Assembly (NCBI GenBank): GCA_963682055.1
Contig: OY821745.1
Location: 21,945,342 to 22,009,341, forward strand
DNA: 64,000 nt
From: Primula veris
Taxonomy: Eukaryota; Streptophyta; Magnoliopsida; Ericales; Primulaceae
Direction of reading: 5' to 3'
The notes under the pieces were generated by a model. It did no database searches. It was not told where the DNA came from and saw only the letters and a list, made by a program, of their open reading frames with translations. Position numbers and translations under genes: made by a program. This document shows positions 45,999-56,422 of the stretch, in pieces; within the stretch, counting starts at the first letter, position 1; the number at the start of each line of letters is the position of its first letter.

Positions 45999-47338
45999 TT
46001 GGTTTTGACAAATCATCTAAGTTTATATAAACACTAATCCACCTGTAAATAGTTAGCAGTACAGTCTTTTACTGTATTTCATTTATCAGTGCTTTTGTAA
46101 CACCTATTTAGCTCCCCCTGCAAGTTAGAATAGCAGGTATCATATAAGCACAGAATATCCATTCACAGAGTTTCAGAACAGATTCAATTTCAAAAACAGT
46201 CATACTTCAAAAAAACAAATTGCAGAAATTGTAAGGCCAAACAATGCTGGCACAGAATAGTCTTAATATAGCAACATAAAGTTTGAAATTGAAATTAAAG
46301 CTTGAAACTGTAATCATTAAAATGAACCATAAACTCATCTCTCCCTATTTGTCATAAGCCAGACAAACTAGTCACGAGGTATGTCAGCAGACATGGTTTC
46401 AACTACGGTTGGAACTGCACTTAGAACTTCGATGTGTGGGTTTCCAGAAAGCTTGGGGTTTCTTTGATAAGTAGAAAGAGAGAGAGAATAAATCTGATAA
46501 TTGTGATTGATTTGAAAAATAAAAGGAGATTTGTATAAATAGCAATAAAGGCCAAATCTTTTTGTAATTAGAAATAGATATACTCAAATCAATTTAGAAA
46601 CAGAATTTCGCTAAAATTAAGGAAATCTCTTATCAAATAGAAACACAATAAAATAACGAAAGAAACAGTTTTGCATAAAGATAGATTCAGCAATTAATAA
46701 AGATAAACATTCCTTTGTAAACAAATTTACCCAAAAATTTGAATTTCGAAGTAGTTGAGATTTGTAAGGAAATTTGGACTTGTTTCAAAAGAATGTAGCA
46801 AATCAGGAAGATATTTACACTTTTGAAAATAGAACTCTAGCAATTTACTCAAGAAGGTATGCTTATCATAGAATAGATTAAATACAAATTAGATTTGAAG
46901 AGCTTAAATTGAGCAAAGTCATTTTTATCTCTACACAAAAACTGGTTTGATGATCTCAGCAAGGAAAGAGTATAAGTGATGTCAAAAAATTAACAAGACT
47001 TTGTCTTAGATTTTTCAAGTTAGAGAATATGGACAATCACTGAATTTTTCAGTATTAGGGGGTTTCAACTGATGTTGCAACTGAGCTTGCAACCTGTATT
47101 AATAGCAGGTGGTTTCAACTGGGGTTGCAACTGAACTTGCAACCACTGTTTAAAAAGTGCACTTTGTGCTTGCAACTCTATTACCAGAGAGGTTTTAGGA
47201 CAAGTTACCTCACATCTATTTTTGAGACACCAAAAGAGCGGCTTTTTCAAGACAAAAACTTTAAAGCTCAATAAAGACTTACCTTTAAAAATAAACAGTA
47301 TTTAAGGTAATCAAAACATACATACATAGCAAGAGTAT
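45999..47338 (-). other. Long 3' non-coding region between pol and the 3' LTR
   Basis: About 1.3 kb after pol. Sireviruses often carry an extra, sometimes envelope-like, frame here, but no frame above ~70 codons exists and none is convincing. It contains two tight clusters of GTTGCAAC-type motifs (about 47060-47180 and 46395-46425). Confidence 0.7.
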
Positions 47339-50300
47339 TCAATTAGATCCAAAGTGACATACCCCTATATCACTTCTTAAAGATTCAAATTTATTAGTAT
47401 CAAGGGGCTTTGTGAAAATATCAGCTAATTGTTTTTCAGTTGAAACATGTTCTAAAATTAAGCTTTTTCCTTCAACTAGTTCTCTGATAAAATGATGTCT
47501 TAGGTCTATGTGTTTAGTTCTAGAATGTTGAACTGGATTCTTTGCTAAATCTATTGCACTTTTGTTATCACAAAATAAAGTTAATATTTCTTGCTTAACA
47601 TTATAATCATTTAGCATCTGTTTCATCCAAATAAGTTGAGTACATCCACTTCCAGCTGCAATATATTCTGCCTCAGCAATAGATAAAGAGATGCAATTTT
47701 GCTTTTTACTAAACCAAGAAACAAGGTTGTTTCCAAAATAAAAACAACCACCAGAAGTACTCTTTCTATCATCTATGTTTCCTGCCCAATCTGCATCACA
47801 GTAGCCACTTAGGCAATGGTTTGTATCTTTAGAATACCATAGGCCTAGGTGAATTATTCCTTTTACATACCTTAAAATTCTTTTAACAGCTAGAAGGTGA
47901 GGTTCTAAATGATTTGCCTGATACCTGGCACAAACACCTACACTTAAGCACAGGTCTGGTCTACTAGCAGTCAAATAAAGCAAGCTTCCAATCATGGATC
48001 TGTAAAGACTGGGACAGACACTTTTACCTTTATCATTTTTAGAAAGTTTAAGGGTGGTACTCATAGGGGTTCTCTTCTCTTTACTCTCACTCAGACCAAA
48101 CTTCTTAACAAGATTGTCTGCATACTTACTCTGACATAGAAAAATGCCTTTTTCATTCTGTTTAACTTGCAATCCTAGAAAGTAAGTTAATTCACCTCCA
48201 CTACTCATTTCAAATTCATTCTTCATATCAAAAATGAATTCATCTATCCTTTTATTAGAAGTTGAGCCAAACACAATGTCATCAACATAGATTTGAGCAA
48301 TGATTATATCCTTTGTAGTTTTCTTAGTAAACAGAGTTTTATCAACTCCCCCTCTGTTAAAACCTTTTTCAAGCAAAAACTTGGTTAATCTATCATACCA
48401 AGCTCTAGGAGCTTGCTTTAGACCATACAAAGCCTTTTTCAGCAAGTAGACATGTTCATGAAAGTTAGGATCTTCAAATCCTTTAGGTTGACAGACATAA
48501 ACTTCTTCATTAATCACACCATTCAGAAAAGCACTCTTAATGTCAAGTTGAAACAGTTTAAAATCATACAGACATGCAAGAGAGAGTAGCATTCTAATGG
48601 ATTCAATTCTAGCTACAGCAGCAAAGGTTTCATCAAAATCAATTCCCTCAATTTGTGTATAACCCTGAGCTACCAACCTTGCCTTATTCCTGATAATCAC
48701 TCCATCCTCATCACTTTTATTTCTAAAAATCCATTTAGTCCCTATAACATTTTTATTAGAAGGTCTGGGTACTAAAGTCCATACATCATTTCTCTCAAAT
48801 TGAGATAACTCATCTTGCATAGCTAAAATCCATTCACTATCTTCTAAAGCTTCTTTTATATTCTTAAGTTCTAACTGAGAAATATAACAAGCAAAGTGAA
48901 CAACATTATTTCTTTTACCTCTGTTTTTCATACCTGAAGCAACTTCTCCTATGACATTGTCAAGAGAGTGATTTCTCCGAGTCCTTACATAGCGTGGCTT
49001 GCTTGTAGTTGGAATAGAAGACTCTTCTTCTTCAGATTCTGTTGAATTCTGGGTTTCAACCTCGGTTCCAACCTCAGTTGTAACCTCAGTTGCAACTGGA
49101 CTTCCAACCACTATGGGACTGCTTGTTTGCTGAACTTCTTCTTTCTCTTTTTCTGCAATCTCAGATTGTTCATCATCATCTGTACTCTCATCAACAGTGT
49201 TTAGGTCATCAAATAACACATTATAAGATTCCATAACACAGTTTGTTCTTTGATTATAGACTCTAAAAGCTCTACTATTCTGAGCATAACGAAGAAACAT
49301 CCCTTTATCACTTTTAGAGTCAAATTTACCCAGATGCTCTCTATCTCTGAGAATGTAACAAACACACCCAAAGACTTGAAAATACTTAACATTGGGTTTT
49401 CTACCTTTCCATATCTCATAAGCTGTCATGGAAGTGCCTTTAGTAATGTAAACTCTATTAACTATATGACAGGCAGTATTAACAGCTTCAGCCCAAAATC
49501 TGTTGGCAAGTTTCTTAGAGTTAAGTATGACTCTAGCCATTTCCTGAATGGTTCTATTTTTTCTTTCAACTATGCCATTTTGCTGTGGAGTCTTAGGAGC
49601 AGAGAACTCATGACTAATTCCTAAGGAGTTGCAAAATTCTCTAAACTTACTGTTTTCAAATTCTGTTCCATGATCACTTCTGACCCTAGCAATGTTACCA
49701 CTGGTTGAACCTTTTTCAAGTTGAAGTTTTAAGCACAGAGTTTTAAAGAGATCAAAGGTTTCAGATTTATCTTTTAAGAAAACTACCCAAGAGTATCTAG
49801 AGAAGTCATCTACAACTACCAAAATGTATTTCTTGCCACCTATACTGGCAGTTTGCATATGACCCATTAAGTCAATATGAAGAAGTTCTAAGACTCTCTT
49901 AGTGTAGATTTGACTGGTACTTTTATGACTACTCTTTGTTTGTTTGCCAACAGCACAATCACCACAGATACTTTGAGTTTTAGCACTAAGTTTAGGAATA
50001 CCTCTTATTAATTCCTTTTTAACAAGCTTATCTAAGGTTTTGTAATTCACATGAACAAGTCTTTTATGCCAAATATCAACATTGTTAGTCATAGCTTGGT
50101 TACACCTATTCTGAGGCAATTCTTTTTCAGCTTTTTCAAACACATAACAGCTGTTTGATGTTCTAACTCCAGTCATGACTAAATCATTGTTAAGATCAGT
50201 AATTAGACACCTATCTTTGTTAAACTTAACAATCATCTTGTTGTCACATAGTTGACTGATACTAATAAGATTAGCTTTTAGACCATTTACAAGAAAAACA

Positions 50301-51256
50301 TCATCAACATCAGGCATTCCAGGTTTGTTTAATGTACCTTTACCAACAATTTTACCTGTATCTCCACCTCCAAACACAACAGTGTTTCCTGTAAAACTAG
50401 TGACATTTTTTAGGAAACTTGTTGTACATGTCATGTGCTTAGAGCAACCACTGTCAAAATACCAATCATTAGAAGTAACAGCATTCAAAGAAGTAATGAC
50501 AGCTTTGTTATTAGCAATTAAGGTAGATTTTTCTTTAACTTTCCAGACCCAGCTCAATTTTTTATTGACAGAAGCCAACCAGTTTTTCTGAGAAATATAC
50601 TTTCTGTTTCTCTTTAAATAACACTGGATTTCTAAATGACCAGATCTTCTACAGAAGTTACACAGTTTAGTTCTAAAAGTAGATTTAGCCTCAAATCTAT
50701 TCAGTTTTTTCTTGGTTGCAACTGTAGTTGTAACTGAGCTTCTAACCTTATTATCAATAGCCTGAGTTTTATTCCTGGTTGCAACCTTGGTTGCAACTGA
50801 GCTTCTAACCTTATTATCAAAAACATTAGTATCAACTTTAGCAACAGCTTTAACAAAGGTAGTTTTTCCTGTGCTTTCATAACCATAGTAATCTAACCCA
50901 CTGTTATCTTTAGACCCTCTAGAATAGGACAGCATGTCATCTAATTTTTCTGAAGCAGACACATTCAGCAGTTTTATTTTCTTTTTGGTCTCAGTAAGTT
51001 CAGCCAGTTGTAAGTTAAGTTTCTCAGTAAGACTTTTAACCTCATCCTTTAGATTAACATTAAGTTTGTTTATGATCAAGGATTGCTTACTCAGACATTG
51101 ATACTTTTCATACAAGACAAGATATTGCTGAGTAATGTTTTCATCAGAAGGTTCTTCCTCATCACTGCTATAGGTTTTAAGAGCAGTTGTAACTATGGTT
51201 GAAACAGACTCACAGTCACTTTCATAAGTAAGTTCTTTTTCAGTGATTATTCCCAT
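47339..51256 (-). CDS. Sirevirus-like pol (protease, integrase, reverse transcriptase, RNase H)
   Basis: Uninterrupted 1305-codon frame on the minus strand. In order: a spacer rich in acidic residues; a knuckle-like CNFCRRSGHLEIQC (about 195-210); aspartic protease WYFDSGCSKHMTC (about 267-280); the integrase HHCC zone (HKRLVHVN... CGDC) and core with VRSDHGTEFEN and QNGIVERKNRTIQEMA; a long variable linker; reverse transcriptase with KWIFRNKSDEDG, LDIKSAFLNG and the active site YVDDIVFGS; then RNase H with YCDADWAG, AEAEYIA and HIDLRHHFIRE. The first ATG (51256) is probably not a real start, since the frame is open upstream to the MITE and the gag knuckle. Catalytic motifs look intact. Confidence 0.93.
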   Translation of the reverse strand: MGIITEKELTYESDCESVSTIVTTALKTYSSDEEEPSDENITQQYLVLYEKYQCLSKQSLIINKLNVNLKDEVKSLTEKLNLQLAELTETKKKIKLLNVSASEKLDDMLSYSRGSKDNSGLDYYGYESTGKTTFVKAVAKVDTNVFDNKVRSSVATKVATRNKTQAIDNKVRSSVTTTVATKKKLNRFEAKSTFRTKLCNFCRRSGHLEIQCYLKRNRKYISQKNWLASVNKKLSWVWKVKEKSTLIANNKAVITSLNAVTSNDWYFDSGCSKHMTCTTSFLKNVTSFTGNTVVFGGGDTGKIVGKGTLNKPGMPDVDDVFLVNGLKANLISISQLCDNKMIVKFNKDRCLITDLNNDLVMTGVRTSNSCYVFEKAEKELPQNRCNQAMTNNVDIWHKRLVHVNYKTLDKLVKKELIRGIPKLSAKTQSICGDCAVGKQTKSSHKSTSQIYTKRVLELLHIDLMGHMQTASIGGKKYILVVVDDFSRYSWVVFLKDKSETFDLFKTLCLKLQLEKGSTSGNIARVRSDHGTEFENSKFREFCNSLGISHEFSAPKTPQQNGIVERKNRTIQEMARVILNSKKLANRFWAEAVNTACHIVNRVYITKGTSMTAYEIWKGRKPNVKYFQVFGCVCYILRDREHLGKFDSKSDKGMFLRYAQNSRAFRVYNQRTNCVMESYNVLFDDLNTVDESTDDDEQSEIAEKEKEEVQQTSSPIVVGSPVATEVTTEVGTEVETQNSTESEEEESSIPTTSKPRYVRTRRNHSLDNVIGEVASGMKNRGKRNNVVHFACYISQLELKNIKEALEDSEWILAMQDELSQFERNDVWTLVPRPSNKNVIGTKWIFRNKSDEDGVIIRNKARLVAQGYTQIEGIDFDETFAAVARIESIRMLLSLACLYDFKLFQLDIKSAFLNGVINEEVYVCQPKGFEDPNFHEHVYLLKKALYGLKQAPRAWYDRLTKFLLEKGFNRGGVDKTLFTKKTTKDIIIAQIYVDDIVFGSTSNKRIDEFIFDMKNEFEMSSGGELTYFLGLQVKQNEKGIFLCQSKYADNLVKKFGLSESKEKRTPMSTTLKLSKNDKGKSVCPSLYRSMIGSLLYLTASRPDLCLSVGVCARYQANHLEPHLLAVKRILRYVKGIIHLGLWYSKDTNHCLSGYCDADWAGNIDDRKSTSGGCFYFGNNLVSWFSKKQNCISLSIAEAEYIAAGSGCTQLIWMKQMLNDYNVKQEILTLFCDNKSAIDLAKNPVQHSRTKHIDLRHHFIRELVEGKSLILEHVSTEKQLADIFTKPLDTNKFESLRSDIGVCHFGSN

Positions 51257-51318
51257 AAAATTAATAAAGTTAGAATCATCCTCTTCATCACTGTTGCTCT
51301 CAGAATCACTATCACTAT

Positions 51319-52046
51319 GGCCTTGTTTGGTTACGGGACTAGTAGTCCCGGGACTATTAATGTCGGAGGTTATACAAATGATGATGGTATTTTTAGTCCG
51401 GATGACTAATCCGAAGTAGTGTTTGTTTACATTCGTATTGCAACCGGACTAATTACTAAAATTACGATTTTACCCATCCATAAACTAAATATACAACTAA
51501 TACAAATTCAAGGAAAACTATAACATACATAATTTATACTTTCTTTTGAATTAAAAGAAAAAAATCTTATAATTGGTAATTATAAATAACAATAAATGTT
51601 TTGCAAGAAAAAATCAAACACAAAGCAATACTTCATACATAAATAACTATTTAAAAAAATAAATTAAGTCTCACGTAATAAAAAATAAAAACTTACTAAT
51701 TAAAAAAAATTATGAATTGGAGATATAGGTAAACCCAGAAAAAAAAACATTGGAATGTTAACTATTCATTAATTTCATAAAAATATTATCTTTAATAGAT
51801 ATGGATCGAATGTGTGTTTTTCTATTTTAAGTACTCGGGATATTTTTGTCTTTATATAAGAATGAGTTCACACTTCTTTTGTAATACCACCTAATGCAGG
51901 TATTCCAAATGATGCTCAGGTTGGGATTTGAAATGCATATGGGACTAGTAATACATGTACAAAAATACAAAACAAACACGTTACATATGGTCCCACTACT
52001 CTTTTAATCCTATCCCATCCATTTTGTCCTGCAACCAAACAAGGCC
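51319..52046. mobile_element. Harbinger/Tourist-like MITE, 728 bp, inside the copia element
   Basis: Exact 14-bp inverted ends GGCCTTGTTTGGTT, flanked by TAT on both sides (51316-51318 and 52047-52049). The GGCCTTGTTTGGTT terminus fits PIF/Harbinger-type MITEs; the 3-bp duplication also fits, though TAT departs from the usual TWA. A short inner palindrome (ACTAGTAGTCCCGGGACT) follows the left end. No coding capacity. It must be younger than the copia insertion, or have been carried by the copia parent. Confidence 0.88.
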
Positions 52047-52173
52047 TATGAGTGGTTATATAAGCATTTTTGTTTCTTTTTAAAGTATTTGCACACTCAG
52101 CCTGAATGTGACCAAAACCTCTACATTCTCTACATTGAATCTCTCTAGGCTTGTACTCTTTGTTATCCTTCAC
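52047..52173 (-). CDS. Gag zinc-knuckle segment, split from pol by a MITE
   Basis: This frame overlaps the end of the upstream gag frame and encodes QCRECRGFGHIQAEC, a CX2CX4HX4C RNA-binding knuckle. It runs into the MITE at 52046. If the MITE and one copy of its TAT duplication are disregarded, the frame reads on into pol without a stop, so the ancestral form was one gag-pol polyprotein. Confidence 0.8.
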
Positions 52174-53042
52174 TTTCCTGTAGAGTTATTATTAAACCTG
52201 GATTCTGACTTAAATTGATTATCCCTTTTCTGAAAGTTTTTGGATGTTCCAGAATCAACCTGTTTTTTCTTGTAAAACTTTTTATAAACCTTTTTAGCAA
52301 AGAAGGCTAGCTGTTCTTCATCACTCATTTGTTCACAGACCTTAGGTTCAGATTTCTTATCTTGAAAGGCTATTCCCTTTTCTGGTCTCTTATATTTGAA
52401 GAATTTTAGCTCATGAGTGCTTAGATTACCTATCAGTTCCTCAAGTTTTAGATTATGTAAGTCTGTTGATTCTTCAATAGCTGTAACTTTAATTTTAAAC
52501 CTTTCTGGAAGTGACCTTAGAGTTTTTTTAACCAGTTTAGCATCACTGTATTTCTCTCCTAAGGTTCCAGCTTGATGGGCAATATGGCAAATTCTGCCAT
52601 TAAATTGTTCAATGGTTTCATCTTCTTCCATTCTTAAGTTTTCAAATTGAGTGGTTAACTGTTGGAGTTTAAAAGCTTTTACTTTAACAGTTCCTTCAAA
52701 AGTAACTTGCAAAATATCCCATGCCTCTTTGGCAGTTTCACAATGAGAGATATACCTGAACACACTTAGAGTTACACCAGCAAAGATCAAGTTTATGGCT
52801 GTTGAGTTGGCACTTGATTTTTTGTCTTCATCAGCAGACCATTTGTCTTCAGGTATATAAACCAGTTCACCTTCATCATTAGTGGTAGTTGGAGCCTCCC
52901 ATCCATACATCACTGTTTTCCATGCATGTTCATTTTGCTGTTTGATGAAGGACCTCATTCTGATTTTCCATACTCCATAGTTTACTCCTCCTTCAAGCAA
53001 TGGTGGTTTGTTGAAAGCGTTTCCTTCCCTCATTAAGTCCAT
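52170..53042 (-). CDS. Sirevirus-like gag (capsid part)
   Basis: 290-residue frame beginning MDLMREGNAFNKPPLLEGG, of the copia gag type (UBN2/DUF4219-like). It has NYGVWKIRMRSFI, a central AKEAWDILQVTFEG, and ETIEQFNGRI then ERFKIKVTAIEES. It would form the virus-like particle that packages element RNA. The frame ends with TGA at 52172-52170, but the neighbouring frame resumes at once and carries the zinc knuckle, so the real product is expected to continue. The sequence at the junction (GGAAAGTGAAG) suggests loss of one G, or less likely a programmed shift. Confidence 0.85.
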   Translation of the reverse strand: MDLMREGNAFNKPPLLEGGVNYGVWKIRMRSFIKQQNEHAWKTVMYGWEAPTTTNDEGELVYIPEDKWSADEDKKSSANSTAINLIFAGVTLSVFRYISHCETAKEAWDILQVTFEGTVKVKAFKLQQLTTQFENLRMEEDETIEQFNGRICHIAHQAGTLGEKYSDAKLVKKTLRSLPERFKIKVTAIEESTDLHNLKLEELIGNLSTHELKFFKYKRPEKGIAFQDKKSEPKVCEQMSDEEQLAFFAKKVYKKFYKKKQVDSGTSKNFQKRDNQFKSESRFNNNSTGK

Positions 53043-53086
53043 CTTTACTAGAACACAGGATCCACACTAAGTAAGATCTAGTTTGA

Positions 53087-53099
53087 GGCTCTGATACCA
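53087..53099 (-). promoter_or_regulatory. Primer-binding site (initiator methionine tRNA type)
   Basis: The minus strand reads TGGTATCAGAGCC, the standard plant copia primer site, two bases inside the 5' LTR. Confidence 0.95.
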
Positions 53100-53101
53100 A
53101 T

Positions 53102-54355
53102 TGAAATTCCTATCCGCTGTTCTAGTTGCAGTTTTGCAGCGAGGTTCCAAGTGAGGTTGCAACCACAGTTGGAACCAAGCATATTAATGGACAGAACTGT
53201 GTAAAGTTAAATGTACTTGAAATAATTCACACGCATATTTAACAACGGAGTTCACCTAACTAGGCTACGTTTCCAGGGCACTTACCCAGATTATGATATT
53301 ATAAACAGCTTACAATATAGGATTTAAGTCTTAATGAAAAACTCTCAGACTCCCTCTAGGTTTTTCTGCCTAACTCTATATTGCTCCTACTCTTATAACT
53401 ATCAATTATAAATCAATGGCATCCCACCATTGTTTTCTTTTGAAAGCTCTATGTGTATTCTCTCAAGAATGAGTTCTTTATAATTTAGAACACACAAACT
53501 TTTACAAGCTAAGTTATAAACTATTTATACAAGTAAAACAATCTTCTTGCTTCAAGATCTTTTATGATTGCTTTGACTTGTTTTGATTGGCTTCAATCTT
53601 TTCATGTATGAGCAAACTCTTCAGCGTGGATTGACTCCAATCATCATTAGTATTTCCTGTTTAATAACAAGCTTGATAATAGAAGTTAGTCTTTTCCTTT
53701 AACTAGGAAACATATAAAGATAATATCTTTTAGAGATAATATCTTTTCATATACATATGAAACACTTAACTCCATATTACATTCAATCTTTTAAACGTGT
53801 TATACTGATTTTGATAAGGAACAAAGATTGAAACAAGTGATAAAGATTTGCATAAGAATAGAGATATAGATTTCCTAGTTAAAAGGAAACATATCTTTAT
53901 AAACTAATCTATTTATATCTTTTAGGAAATCTTTCCTTACCACTTTAATATTCTCAATATAAACGCATGCTAAACCTGTTAAGATCATATGAGAATATAT
54001 CCTGCATACTTTAAAACAAATAATTACCATTAAAGAATAGTTATGCAGATTTACAGAACAAGACAGAATCCTGCAGAACAGCAGGTTGGAACTGTGGTTG
54101 CAACTGAGGTTGCAACATTACTTGAAACCTCTAACGCTGTCTCAGCAGGTTGTAGAAACCTATCAACATAGGTTGTAACTGAGGTTGTAACATTGCTTGT
54201 AACCTAACAACAGCTGTCTCAGTAGGTTGTAACTGAGGTTGCAACATTGCTTGAAACCTAACAACTCTGTCTTAGTTCATAATAAACATATAGGATTATT
54301 TAGTGAAAACCATTAGACAACAAATAGAATTTAGACCAGAAATCTGGTCCTAACA
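53102..54355 (-). repeat. 5' LTR of the Sirevirus-like element
   Basis: 1254 bp. In element orientation it starts TGTTAGGACCAG and ends GGAATTTCA. TATA box TATAAATAG is at 53521-53529 (minus). It contains several GTTGCAAC/GTTGTAAC motifs near its U3 start (about 54090-54270) and two near the U5 end (about 53125-53175). Confidence 0.95.
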
Positions 54356-54362
54356 AGGACCT

Positions 54363-55598
54363 TGTTAGCAGATACGATTAAAATACATGTTAATTTTGAT
54401 TTATTATTTTCTTTATCATATGTTGTTACATTTTTATGAAATTTTATATTGGTAATATGTTATTTGTTTTATTTATTAATCCACAAATAAGTGTTTAATA
54501 TACAAATAAGTGTTTAATATTTGTAGAGTACGACTTATATACGGAATATTAGATTATCGATTCTTATATAATACAAGTAAATTGTTTACAATTTAATTTA
54601 TATGAAAATGAGCAGACCATCGGTGCAGTTGTAATGTATAATTTTAGTAGGTCTGTCTTGAGTAAATGAAATGGAGTATTTCAACTTTATACGCTAGTGC
54701 ACTCGGAGTGTATTAAACAGGAACGCAACAAGGCAATTACTTTTGTACTGACTAGATAAAATAATTAACGCCATGGGTCATATAATTTGTTTAAACTCTT
54801 AATTATGATTTTATTAATTAGTCATGTACGAGAAATGATAATCGTTTTAATTCATAAAAGATTATGATTCTTTACGAGTCACAAACTCAGTGAGTTGGAC
54901 GGTGATATTTCAAGTATAGTGTTTATTAGTAAATGAAGAAATTCATGTCCCGGAATTGGGATTGATGATACTCGCTTAAAAGCTTATAAGTATTTTTGTA
55001 TCAAACCCTATTGGTGAATTTATTAATCCGATACATTAATTAAGTTAAGTGGTATTTATTAAGTAATACAATATGCTTACTAAATATAAATCGTCAGTGA
55101 TTTAAATTGATAAGTTTGTGTCTGTTTAATCTTAGCATGAGTATGATTTAAACATAATGACATGAAACGAATTATTTCTAGAAAATTCGGAATATACGAG
55201 AGAGATTTCAGTTAGAGTTCTTTAGTGAGATGGACTCTAAATTAATCAGATAAGTAAAGATTCATGTTGATGAGTTTAAGTTCGAATCTGATTAGGATAA
55301 GCTCTTCTTTATTCAGTCTATCAGGTCCCTAATGTAGTCTATATAAACATGCTTCGTATCACTATGAATAGACATATTTCATAGTATACGTTTTTAGTGT
55401 GAGAGAGTCCACCCTCTTTCCAGAAGCAAGACGTTTTTTTTAGAAATACGTTAGAAGACCCGATTCTCTCAGAAAGACCATTACTGTAATCTTCTAAACA
55501 TAAAAGGTAAAATAATAACAGTTTTAAATAGTATCGTACATAATTTTAATAAGTTTTCTGGGTATTTTTCTACTGCTATAAAACTTTCAGACCTAACA
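54363..55598 (+). repeat. Possible solo LTR (TGTTAG...CTAACA)
   Basis: Begins TGTTAGCAGATACG and ends GACCTAACA, giving 6-bp inverted ends 1236 bp apart. It contains a TATA-like CTATATAAACATG near 55340, followed by a GTGTGAGAGAGTCCACCC leader. No target duplication was found, so the ends could be coincidental. It directly abuts the duplication of the Sirevirus-like element. Confidence 0.35.
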
Positions 55599-56422
55599 AC
55601 TATTAAGAAACAAGTCCCAGAATCCAGAGATAAAGAAAAACTTGTTTTTTACTGTTGTTTTTGCTTAAAATTTAATTTTGCTGTGTACGAAAAATAGGTT
55701 TATCTAGCTAAGATCTACCATATGTATCCACATGACTCTCATTAATACCAGTCGATCGACTGGTGAGTTATTCTTATGATAAAGGAAATACACTCGCTAT
55801 CATGTTATTCAAAAATTAATCTATCGAGGAGAGAATAATGTTCATCTGTGTTTATTCTACATTTTCTTTCTCTCTAGCTTGTTCATTTTCTCTTAATTCA
55901 TATTATTCACTTCGAAACTTAATCCAGGCCATCCACGATCAGCTCGCACTAATTATGAACACCTACCAAACAATAAAATAAGAAAAAGCAAAACTTTAAC
56001 TATCTTTAGAAAAACTTCTGTTACTAGTGATGAAGAATTAAGTTTTTTCTTAAGAAAATTAAAAGTAAAAATAAAATTTCACTAAAACATTATGAGACAT
56101 TAATAAACATGAAACAGACATACTTCCGTTTATATGCTCCTTAGACAGTAAACGTGATTTACGTGACTTTATTAACCAAAATATTTGGAATCAAGTTCAC
56201 GATTCTTATATAAAAATAGTACTATATAAATGAGTTCATATATGGAATAATTCAAATATGGAGGTCTTCCAAAATTTAGCTTGGTATTGAAGCCAATGAT
56301 AGATTAATGTTAAAGGCTGGACTAGCTAGTGGAGGTGGTCATGAGTGATATGATAGCCAAAAGGCCCAGAACATTAATGAAAGTAATAATCTAATAACAG
56401 TTAACTTGGCTAGCTTTGCCTT
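55599..56422. other. Spacer without recognised genes
   Basis: Includes a perfect palindrome CCAGTCGATCGACTGG at about 55749-55764. Nothing else bounded. Confidence 0.35.

Larger units (their letters stand above)
44729..54355 (-). mobile_element. Full-length Sirevirus-like Ty1/copia retrotransposon (9627 bp)
   Basis: Two LTRs of exactly 1254 bp bound the element: 44729-45982 is the 3' LTR and 53102-54355 the 5' LTR in minus orientation. The 5-bp duplication AGGAC lies at 44724-44728 and 54356-54360. The primer-binding site, gag, zinc knuckle, pol and polypurine tract are in the right order for the minus strand. About 24 differences between the LTRs (roughly 1.9 percent, counted by eye) point to an insertion under about a million years old at usual plant rates. 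The pol frame is uninterrupted. A frame change in gag and a 728-bp MITE between the gag knuckle and pol probably prevent self-sufficient movement of this copy. The ~9.6-kb size, gag type and extra 3' region suggest the Sirevirus/Maximus lineage. Confidence 0.95.

Noticed and set aside
45983..47338. Envelope-like gene in the Sirevirus-like 3' region
   Set aside because: No frame above about 70 codons, and none with membrane or signal features worth calling.
49250..50591. Plus-strand frames of 88-124 residues across pol
   Set aside because: Antisense shadows of the minus-strand pol gene.
54363..55598. Confident solo LTR call
   Set aside because: Inverted ends exist but there is no target duplication, PBS or PPT, so it is kept only as a low-confidence feature.
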